A stretch of 7,399 nucleotides of DNA, from the NCBI GenBank assembly GCA_051650305.1, contig JBOFIT010000021.1, forward strand, positions 1-7,399, written 5' to 3'. The DNA comes from JBOFDK01 sp051650305. GTDB lineage: Bacteria; Bacillota; Clostridia; Lachnospirales; Cellulosilyticaceae. The notes under the pieces were generated by a model. That model did no database searches. It was given only the letters and a program-made list of their open reading frames with translations, and was not told the DNA's origin. The position numbers were made by a program, and so were the translations under genes. This document shows positions 1-6,700 of this stretch, piece after piece; the first letter of the stretch is position 1; every line of letters starts with the position of its first letter.

Positions 1-801
1 AAAAAATTAAAAGATATCATCAAGACAAACAAAGATCCTAAAGACCTTGCCGTCGCTACAGAAGAGAAGCGTCAGTATATTTTGAAAGGAATGAAAGATG
101 CCATTATTACAGAAGGCTACACCCTAATCGTAGAAGACATCGCCACGTTCCTTGATATTGATGAAAAGCAGGTGCGTGCTAATATTATTCCGAAACTTGA
201 ATATATACGAGCGCCGGAAGGGGCTGCAGATTTTTTTGATGTAAGTTATACACCACATATGTCTTTTTTAGAAATGCGTATCAAAAAGTGGAAGCGTCTT
301 TTCATTCAGAAAGAAAGTTTCGAAGCATTTTTAAAAGCATATGTAATGATGTACGTTCCTTATACGAACATCTGCTGGCATGAAAAGAAAGGTCGGTATG
401 AAAAGGTCGGTGCCGGTGAAGTAGCCATCCCATACCCAGATGGGATCAGGCCTACATTTGTGCGTAAATGCAATATTGCACCTATTATTGAAGCACGTAA
501 AACCGAAGATTTTATACGTAAGACTAAGAATGATATCACTTATGCACGTCAGCTAGGCTTGATTTCTTCTGAGCGTCTCCAAGAAGAGATGGCTTACCTA
601 AGTAACTGCAAACCCCATATGTTTGTACAGGTCCATAATCAAGAAATCAAAAACTATGTGGAGAAAACACCGTGCTATAAATTTCATCTTTATAAAGACT
701 TAGAAGATAAAGAAAAAAGTCTTTACACCACCAAACCAAAAGACCCTCTGGAGCAACGTGTAAAACCAACAGTATTATATTGGTTTACTTCTGAAAGCTA
801 A
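1..801 (+). CDS. Unrecognised protein, 5'-truncated by window edge, with HTH-like segment
   Basis: The frame is open from base 1 to the TAA at 799-801 (266 codons visible), so the true start probably lies upstream. A TTG at 82 is a formal start, but no Shine-Dalgarno sequence precedes it and the reading frame before it looks equally protein-like. I do not recognise the family. The visible protein is highly charged and soluble-looking, with no membrane segment or signal peptide. Codons 42-63 (LIVEDIATFLDIDEKQVRAN) have the spacing of a helix-turn-helix: hydrophobic helix, turn at LDID, then a recognition-like helix, followed by LEYIRAP. This suggests DNA binding or a phage- or plasmid-type accessory protein, which is inference only. 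Four scattered cysteines (ICWH, RKCN, SNCK, TPCY) do not form a clear zinc-finger spacing. No strong intrinsic terminator follows; an 8-bp imperfect stem (ATAACTTT/AAAGTTGT, 811-852) lacks a T-tract. The CDS is sure, the function unknown. Confidence 0.8.
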   Translation, partial: KKLKDIIKTNKDPKDLAVATEEKRQYILKGMKDAIITEGYTLIVEDIATFLDIDEKQVRANIIPKLEYIRAPEGAADFFDVSYTPHMSFLEMRIKKWKRLFIQKESFEAFLKAYVMMYVPYTNICWHEKKGRYEKVGAGEVAIPYPDGIRPTFVRKCNIAPIIEARKTEDFIRKTKNDITYARQLGLISSERLQEEMAYLSNCKPHMFVQVHNQEIKNYVEKTPCYKFHLYKDLEDKEKSLYTTKPKDPLEQRVKPTVLYWFTSES

Positions 802-838
802 AATTTTTGTCATAACTTTGAAAAGGACAGGCCTAACG

Positions 839-868
839 GTGACTAAAGTTGTAAATTTGTGTTAAAAT
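839..868 (+). promoter_or_regulatory. Candidate upstream sigma-A promoter (extended -10) for the DUF2294 gene
   Basis: GTGACT at 839-844 matches 4 of 6 bases of TTGACA. An 18-base spacer leads to TAAAAT at 863-868 (5 of 6), preceded by TGTGT, which fits the Gram-positive TRTGN extension. The predicted transcript would start near 875 and have a leader of about 77 bases before the ATG at 952. Such matches occur by chance in AT-rich intergenic DNA, and a better -10 box lies downstream, so this is tentative. Confidence 0.3.
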
Positions 869-890
869 TCAAAAAATAATCATTCTATGA

Positions 891-919
891 TTGCAAAGGA
901 TGAAATCTTTGACTATAAT
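891..919 (+). promoter_or_regulatory. Candidate sigma-A promoter for the DUF2294 gene
   Basis: TTGCAA at 891-896 (4 of 6 matches to TTGACA), a 17-base spacer, and a perfect TATAAT at 914-919. The predicted start site is near 926, giving a leader of about 25 bases that still contains the AAAGGAA ribosome binding site at 934-940. It is the best promoter match in this intergenic region. Confidence 0.55.
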
Positions 920-951
920 GAAAATATAAAACAAAGGAAATGAGTGTAAGC

Positions 952-1299
952 ATGACAAAAGGACAAATCGAAGCAGAAATCAGCAGATTAGTTGTTAAGT
1001 TTGAAAAAGAATACATGGGGCGTGGCCCAAGGGATACGAAGACAGTGATGATGAATAATCATATTCTTATTGTCGTCGATGGATTCTTAAGTCATTCGGA
1101 ACAAAAATTGGCTGAAGATGGCCAGGGTGTCAAAGTCATCAAAGAAATGCGCCAAGCGTTATTTGAAACATCTAGACAGTATCTCGTAACGATGATCGAA
1201 GCATTTCTTGAAACCAAAATTCTTAGTACCCATTCTGATGTCAGTACCAAGACAGGCGAAAAAGTCATTGTCTTAACGCTAGAAAAGTCAATTTTATAA
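952..1299 (+). CDS. DUF2294 / MpsC-like small protein, stand-alone
   Basis: A 115-residue protein that matches the DUF2294 family as I remember it. It begins MTKGQIEAEIS, carries the EYMGRGP signature at residues 20-26, and ends with the HSDVSTKTGEKVIVLTL motif at 94-110. Length is typical for a full single-domain member. The family includes B. subtilis YbcI and MpsC of the Staphylococcus aureus MpsABC cation/bicarbonate transport system, where the transport parts are MpsA (NuoL-like) and MpsB (DUF2309). Neither partner is visible here, so a transport role should not be assumed; many Firmicutes carry solitary copies of unknown function. It has no membrane segment and should be cytoplasmic. 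Start choice: an in-frame ATG at 940 sits directly on the AAAGGAA ribosome binding site with no spacing, whereas the ATG at 952 leaves usable spacing and gives the usual family N-terminus MTKGQ. The gene seems monocistronic: promoter at 891-919, strong terminator at 1355-1402. Confidence 0.85.
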   Translation: MTKGQIEAEISRLVVKFEKEYMGRGPRDTKTVMMNNHILIVVDGFLSHSEQKLAEDGQGVKVIKEMRQALFETSRQYLVTMIEAFLETKILSTHSDVSTKTGEKVIVLTLEKSIL

Positions 1300-1354
1300 A
1301 GTATTCTTGCTAGAAGACAAGAAGAAGGGTTTCTTAACCAGTCTTGTAATGTAG

Positions 1355-1402
1355 GCCAGCAGTTAAAAACGTGTAGGTGCGTTTTAACTTGCTGGCTTTT
1401 TT
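1355..1402 (+). terminator. Strong intrinsic terminator after the DUF2294 gene
   Basis: The 5' arm at 1355-1371 (GCCAGCAGTTAAAAACG) pairs with the 3' arm at 1380-1396 (CGTTTTAACTTGCTGGC). There is only a one-base bulge in each arm and an 8-base loop (TGTAGGTG). Six T residues follow at 1397-1402. It lies 56 bases after the DUF2294 stop codon and 43 bases before the next start codon, so it should insulate the PEPCK-like gene from upstream transcription unless it acts as a conditional attenuator. Confidence 0.9.
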
Positions 1403-1444
1403 GTATTTAAAAGTAATGCATTTAAAACCTAAGGGGGTCATGTA

Positions 1445-3325
1445 ATGGATAGAAATAGTATTGAAAAAATGATTTTACCAAGAGAATTAGAAGAAATCTT
1501 AGCAACAGATGTGAAAATCGTGGTACCACAGACTAGGGAAGACCTTCTCAAGCTAGCAATGGGTGGTAAAGAAGTAGAACTCTTCGGTGTAGGCTATACA
1601 GTACCGGGGAATGGCTATGTCTTAGAAGCGACTGTCACCAAGTGCCAAAATGGCGTTAGCGTCAATTATACCGATAAATACATGAGACGCCGTGACCCTG
1701 ACTGTATGGTAGTAGCAGACAATCTCGAGACAGATAAGAGCCGTTACCAAGATGTGTATGGTGAAGACTTCTCACCACTACGTGAGCAGACTTTTGACTG
1801 GCTGAAAAATCAAGAGCTTATCCTTCTACCTTTTATGGCGGGTGGACGTGAATTAGGCTACGAAGCGCTCTTGGTAGCACCGATGAATACTGGCTTTTTT
1901 GCAGCAGGGCTTGCTGATTTGCAAGGGTTTATTCCCCGTGAAGAGCTAAAAGATGGTTTTAAACCTAAGGCAATCATTTATGTGGCACCACCTTTTAGAC
2001 ATACCCACTTTGAAGGTAAGCAAGTGGTTGTACACAATCGCTTACAAGGGATGCATGAACTTTTCTCTTACAATCTTTATCCAGGGCCTAGTGCTAAGAA
2101 AGGCATCTATGGCGTGCTTTTACACATTGGTGAATTAGAAGGCTGGGTCACAGTCCACGCCTCTACCGTTAAAGTGATTACACCTTATGAAAATGAGATT
2201 ACCATCATGCATGAAGGGGCAAGTGGCGGTGGAAAAAGTGAAATGATTGAACGTATGCATACAGAAATGGATGGTCGCGCAAGGCTTGCACGCAATACCG
2301 TCACAGGAGAAAAGCTGTATATGGACCTTAAAGATAGCTGTGCTTTGTATCCTGTGACAGACGACATGGCATTGTGTCATCCTTCTTTACAAAATGGTAG
2401 TCACAAACTTGTGGTGCAAGATGCGGAAGATGGGTGGTTTTTACGCATTAATCATATTAAATCCTACGGTACAGACCCTCATTATGAGAAACTTACCATT
2501 CATCCACCAGAGCCACTTGTATTCTTAAATATTCACGGTACACCAGGCTCTACCTGCCTTTTATGGAATCATACAATGGATGCGCCAGGCGTACCTTGCC
2601 CGAACCCAAGGGTTATCATTCCAAGGCGTTTTATACCGGATATTGTGAATGCACCTGTAGAAGTGGATGTACGAAGCTTTGGTGTACGTACCCCGCTCTG
2701 TACCAAAAACACTCCAAGCTACGGCATCCTTGGTATGTTTCATGTGTTGCCACCAGCACTTGCATGGCTTTGGCGACTTGTGGCGCCTAGAGGTCACGAT
2801 AACCCTAGTGTGATTGATGGCGACGGCATGAGTAGTGAAGGCGTAGGCTCTTACTGGCCATTTGCTACAGGACGCATGGTGGATCAGGCGAATCTTCTTC
2901 TCGAGCAAATTTTAAACACACCGAATACACGGTATTTCCTCATACCAAATCAGCACATTGGTGCTTATGAAGTAGGCTTTATGTCTCAGTGGATTGCTAG
3001 AGAATACATCGCACGCAGAGGCAGTGCAAAATTCAAGCAAGAACACCTCAATCCTGCACGTTGTTCCTTACTAGGCTACGCACCTGTAAGCCTTAAAGTA
3101 GATGGGCATCATATTCCTAAAGCACTCATTGAAGTAGATACACAGCCTGAAGTTGGTCCAAAAGCTTATGACCAAGGGGCAGACATTTTAAATGCCTTTT
3201 TCAAAAAAGAATTGGAGAAATTCGTGCAACCTGATCTGCATCCATTGGGCTTAGCAATCATTATGTGTTGCTTACAAGATGGCACAATTGAAGACTACCT
3301 TAAATTTATTCCTATGAAATGGTAA
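1445..3325 (+). CDS. DUF4914-family protein, PEPCK-like P-loop enzyme of unknown function
   Basis: 626 residues, complete, with AAGGGGG (1431-1437) seven bases before the ATG. I assign it to DUF4914, a family of about 630 residues common in Clostridia, with no known function. Landmarks line up in order with E. coli ATP-dependent PEPCK. RRRDPD (81-86) falls at the GRSPKD arginine loop (Arg65). LYPGPSAKKG (211-220) falls at WYGGEMKKG (Tyr207, Lys212/213). VHAS (237-240) falls at MHCS (metal ligand His232). Walker A GASGGGKS (258-265) falls at GLSGTGKT, and DAEDGW (326-331) at DDEHGW. NPRVIIP (387-393) falls at NTRVSYP (Arg333), and a MFHVLPP...APRG stretch at YHFLSG...TERG. The alignment is by eye. 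Oddities: the position of metal ligand Asp269 appears to be Ala327, with Asp326 next to it, and about 60 residues separate Walker A from DAEDGW against about 14 in PEPCK. A cytoplasmic nucleotide-dependent enzyme or kinase is plausible, but the substrate is unknown. No clear promoter is visible between the upstream terminator and the RBS; TTGCTG/AGTAAT (1389-1417) is a weak 17-base-spaced candidate. Confidence 0.8.
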   Translation: MDRNSIEKMILPRELEEILATDVKIVVPQTREDLLKLAMGGKEVELFGVGYTVPGNGYVLEATVTKCQNGVSVNYTDKYMRRRDPDCMVVADNLETDKSRYQDVYGEDFSPLREQTFDWLKNQELILLPFMAGGRELGYEALLVAPMNTGFFAAGLADLQGFIPREELKDGFKPKAIIYVAPPFRHTHFEGKQVVVHNRLQGMHELFSYNLYPGPSAKKGIYGVLLHIGELEGWVTVHASTVKVITPYENEITIMHEGASGGGKSEMIERMHTEMDGRARLARNTVTGEKLYMDLKDSCALYPVTDDMALCHPSLQNGSHKLVVQDAEDGWFLRINHIKSYGTDPHYEKLTIHPPEPLVFLNIHGTPGSTCLLWNHTMDAPGVPCPNPRVIIPRRFIPDIVNAPVEVDVRSFGVRTPLCTKNTPSYGILGMFHVLPPALAWLWRLVAPRGHDNPSVIDGDGMSSEGVGSYWPFATGRMVDQANLLLEQILNTPNTRYFLIPNQHIGAYEVGFMSQWIAREYIARRGSAKFKQEHLNPARCSLLGYAPVSLKVDGHHIPKALIEVDTQPEVGPKAYDQGADILNAFFKKELEKFVQPDLHPLGLAIIMCCLQDGTIEDYLKFIPMKW

Positions 3326-3330
3326 AAGAA

Positions 3331-3341
3331 TGTGATACAAT
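3331..3341 (+). promoter_or_regulatory. Extended -10 promoter for the small winged-helix gene
   Basis: TGTGA at 3331-3335 followed directly by TACAAT at 3336-3341 fits TRTGN plus a 5-of-6 -10 box. No good -35 box is present at the expected spacing, which is usual for extended -10 promoters. Transcription would start near 3348, about 30 bases before the ATG at 3379. The promoter lies just past the stop codon of the PEPCK-like gene, so the regulator can be expressed independently, although read-through from that gene is also possible because no terminator separates them. Confidence 0.55.
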
Positions 3342-3377
3342 AATACACGTTTAGAATCAATAGATAAGAGGTATCAC
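3332..3377. repeat. 7-bp inverted repeat bracketing the regulator's promoter and RBS
   Basis: GTGATAC at 3332-3338 overlaps the -10 box, and its exact inverse GTATCAC at 3371-3377 lies between the ribosome binding site (AAGAGG, 3366-3371) and the ATG. Arm centres are 39 bases apart. The left arm lies upstream of the predicted transcription start, so the pair would not form an RNA hairpin in that transcript. It could be a two-half-site operator for the encoded winged-helix protein, or a chance match. In read-through RNA from the upstream gene the arms could pair and partly mask the RBS. Confidence 0.35.
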
Positions 3378-3378
3378 A

Positions 3379-3612
3379 ATGACAGACCAAAATGCATTAA
3401 AGGTTTTAAAACTATTTTTCTATGGTGCACAAAGTATGCAAGAAATTTCAAGACGTAGCGGTGTATCACGCCCAGAAGTAAGAGAAATTCTACGTGGCGC
3501 TAGATCTTTAGGCCTTATTAGTTACGATACAAAAGAAATCACAGAATTACTTATGCATACACGTACAAAAGGACTTGAGAAATACCTACGTACAAAAGGC
3601 GCTATCAAGTAA
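3379..3612 (+). CDS. Small winged-helix (HTH) DNA-binding protein
   Basis: A 77-residue basic protein with RBS AAGAGG (3366-3371) seven bases before the ATG. Residues 5-15 form a first helix. Residues 19-30 (SMQEISRRSGVS) and 31-44 (RPEVREILRGARSL) form the classic helix-turn-helix pair, and GLISYDTKEITE (45-56) reads as the short wing of a MarR/ArsR/DprA-type winged helix. The rest (57-77) is a basic tail without a ligand-binding or dimerisation domain that I can name. It is therefore a minimal transcription regulator or a DNA-binding accessory protein; the exact family is not recognised. It starts 53 bases after the PEPCK-like gene, has its own extended -10 promoter, and is closed off by the terminator at 3621-3651. 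A 7-bp inverted repeat around its promoter may be an autoregulatory site. Its relation to the PEPCK-like gene is suggested only by adjacency. Confidence 0.8.
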   Translation: MTDQNALKVLKLFFYGAQSMQEISRRSGVSRPEVREILRGARSLGLISYDTKEITELLMHTRTKGLEKYLRTKGAIK

Positions 3613-3620
3613 AGGCTTAT

Positions 3621-3651
3621 AAAGCATGTCTCTAAGGGGGCATGCTTTTTT
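3621..3651 (+). terminator. Intrinsic terminator after the winged-helix gene
   Basis: AAAGCATG at 3621-3628 pairs with CATGCTTT at 3641-3648. The stem can extend inward by TCTC/GGGG (G-C and G-T pairs) to leave a TAAG tetraloop. The T-tract runs to 3651. It begins eight bases after the stop codon and separates polC from the upstream genes. Confidence 0.88.
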
Positions 3652-3684
3652 CATCATCTCGAGGTTATTTCCAAGGGGGGAGCG

Positions 3685-3713
3685 TTCATCTTTTTTTGAT
3701 TCTGTGCTATACT
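3685..3713 (+). promoter_or_regulatory. Sigma-A promoter with extended -10 for polC
   Basis: TATACT at 3708-3713 (5 of 6) is preceded by TGTGC at 3703-3707, a full TRTGN extension. TTCATC at 3685-3690 is a weak -35 box (3 of 6) at a 17-base spacing. The predicted start near 3720 gives a leader of about 40 bases ending in the strong RBS AAGGGGGG (3746-3753), five bases before the polC ATG. Because a terminator lies just upstream, this is the likely main source of polC transcript. Confidence 0.65.
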
Positions 3714-3758
3714 GATGAAGACAAAAATCTTAGAAACTGAAGAAGAAGGGGGGATACC

Positions 3759-6700
3759 ATGTCCGATACCCAAAAAGCCTTTTTTACAGTCTTACCAGAC
3801 CTTAAAGTAGAGAGAAGGCTTGAAGATTTATTTGGCCAAACAAAAGTGACAAGCGTTGAATACCATAAAAAAGAAGAAAAATTAGTGCTTAGTCTTCAAA
3901 GTGGTATGCTCATCACTTATAAAGATATAAAAAAAGTAACACAGCTCATTAAAGAAAGGCTTTTTGCCACCAGTGAGCTAAAAATAGAAGTAGCCGTGCA
4001 GTTTGCACTAGGCGATCGGTATACCTTAAAAGAAATCGTACACGAGTATAAGAGTAGCTTACTTGAAGAACTCATGGAGCATAAGCTTCTCCACTACCTA
4101 ATGGTTAAAAATGCCCAGTGGGAAGTAAGTGGTGATACGATCAACCTCACCATAGAGAATAATCTGCTTTCTAGAAAAAATGCCCCCGATGTCAAGCGGT
4201 GGCTAGAAAACGTCTTTACAGAGCGTTTTGAGATGAAAGTTATTTTTGATATGGACTGTACTGCTTCCGCATCAGAAGCTTTCACAGAAGAAAATGAGCA
4301 TCGTCTGATGAGTGAAGTTCAGGCTGTCATGAGTGAGCGGAAAGAAGTGGAAGCACCTTGTGCAGCTAAACCACAGGAGTCTTGTGAACAAAAGAAAGAC
4401 TTTGGTGGGGATCGCATGCGTAAGAAAGCCAAAGACCCAGAAGTCTTTTATGGTAGAGAATGTGATGGTGACATCACCCCTATTGATGAGATTACAGATG
4501 AGATTGGCGAAGTGGTCATTCAAGGAAAAGTCCTCTGTATTGATACCCGTGAAATTCGTATGGAAAAAACCATCATTATGTTTGATATTACAGACTTCTC
4601 AGATACCATTACCATTAAGCTCTTCGTAAAAAATGAAGAATTAGGTGAAGTATTCGAAAGTCTCAAAAAAGGTGGCTTTTACCGTATTAAAGGGATGGCG
4701 ATCATGGATAAGTTCGATAAAGAAATCACCGTCGGATCGATCCGTGGGATGAAAGCTATTCCCGACTTTACCACAAAGCGTATGGATACTAGCGAGGAAA
4801 AACGTGTGGAGCTCCATCTCCATACGATGATGAGTGATATGGATAGTGTGGTAGAAATTCATAAAGTCATTGACCGCGCCAAAGCTTGGGGGATGCCAGC
4901 GATTGCTATTACAGACCATGGCTGCTTACAAGCATTCCCTATTGCGAATCACTGTATCTCCATGAAAGAAGACTTCAAAATCATCTATGGCGTAGAAGCA
5001 TACTTTGTGGATGACTCTAAAGAAGTGGTAACAGATAGTGAAAACCAAAGCTTGAAAGGTAGCTATGTAGTCTTTGACTTAGAAACCACAGGTTTTAGTC
5101 CTAACCTTAATCGCATCATAGAAGTGGGTGCGGTAAAAGTCGTAGAAGGGGAAGTGGTGGATCGTTTTAGTAGCTTCGTCAATCCACACATTCCTATTCC
5201 TTATACGATTCAGCAACTTACAGGCATCGTTGATGATATGGTAAAGGATGCCCCTCCTATTGAGGAAGTCCTCCCACAGTTCCTGGCATTTTGTGAAGGA
5301 AGCGTCATGGTAGCACATAATGCAGACTTTGATATGAGCTTTATCCATACCAATGCGGAGCGCCAAGGGTTACCACATCACTATACCGTAGTGGACACTG
5401 TTTCTTTAGCACGTGTACTGATGCCACATCTAGGTAACTTTAAACTAAATAATATCTCTAAACAACTAGGCATTAGCCTTGAAAATCACCACCGCGCAGT
5501 AGACGATGCAGCAGCCACCGCTGAGATTTTTATGAAGTTTATCGAAATGCTTGAAGAAAAAGAAGTGTATGCCTTAGATGCAATCAATCAAATGGCAGAG
5601 ATGTCACCTGCTTATATCAAGAAACTACCGACGTATCATGGGATTATTCTTGTCCAAAATGAAATAGGTCGTGTGAATCTGAACCGTTTAGTATCTGCTT
5701 CCCATCTTGACTACTTTAGTAGGCGCCCACGTATGCCTAAAAGTCTGATCCAAAAGCATCGTGAAGGGCTCATCATTGGTTCAGCCTGTGAAGCGGGTGA
5801 GCTTTTCCAAGGCATACTCCGTGAAAAGGACGAATCAGAGCTTGCACGTATTATCCAGTTTTATGATTACCTTGAAATTCAACCGATAGGCAACAATCAT
5901 TTCATGCTGAAAAGTGATAAATACAGTGCCCAGACTGAAGAAGACCTCATAGGCTACAATAAACGCATCGTGGAATTAGGGGATATTTATCATAAGCCGG
6001 TAGTGGCTACATGTGATGTGCACTTTATCGATCCAGAAGATGAGCTTTATAGACGTATCATCATGGCAGGTAAAGGCTTTAAAGATGCTGATGATCAAGC
6101 ACCACTTTATCTGCGTACTACAGAAGAAATGCTTCAGGAATTTGCTTATCTTGGACCTGAAAAAGCACGTGAAGTGGTCATTACCAATACCAATTTAATC
6201 AATGATCAGATTGATAAAATCTCACCGGTATTGCCTAATAAATGTCCGCCAGAGATTCCAAATTCAGATGAGACACTTCGTGAGATTTGCTACAATAAAG
6301 CCCATGAAGTCTACGGACCAGATCTTCATCCAGTGGTTGTGGAGCGTCTAGAACGTGAGCTTAATTCCATTATATCCAACGGCTTTGCCGTAATGTACAT
6401 TATCTCTCAGAAACTCGTATGGGATTCTAATGACCATGGTTATCTGGTAGGTTCAAGGGGATCAGTAGGTTCCTCATTTGCCGCGACCATGTCTGGAATC
6501 ACAGAAGTTAATCCTTTATCACCACATTATATCTGCCCGAAGTGCTACTATACAGATTTTGACTCACCTGAAGTTAAGGCGTATGCAGGAAGTTCGGGAT
6601 GTGACATGCCAGATGCCGACTGTCCAAAGTGTGGCCATCCTCTGAACAAAGAAGGGCATGACATCCCTTTCGAAACGTTCCTTGGTTTCGAAGGAAACAA

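Noticed and set aside
811..852. Imperfect stem ATAACTTT/AAAGTTGT after the first gene, considered as a terminator
   Set aside because: The loop is long, the stem is short and AT-rich, and no T-tract follows.
940..951. ATG at 940 as start of the DUF2294 gene
   Set aside because: It would overlap the ribosome binding site with no spacing, and it adds MSVS before the usual family N-terminus MTKGQ.
2561..2908. 115-codon open frame on the - strand and a 75-codon frame on the + strand (2563-2790)
   Set aside because: Both overlap the complete, well-aligned PEPCK-like gene and read as low-quality shadow sequences rich in Cys, His and Trp, with no RBS.
4333..4629. 98-codon + strand frame inside the polC linker and OB-fold region
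   Set aside because: It is out of frame with polC, whose frame continues unbroken through the region with conserved OB-fold residues.
4733..4744. Perfect 12-bp palindrome CGGATCGATCCG
   Set aside because: It encodes part of the conserved GSIRG segment of the PolC OB fold. A single copy inside coding DNA is most likely chance.
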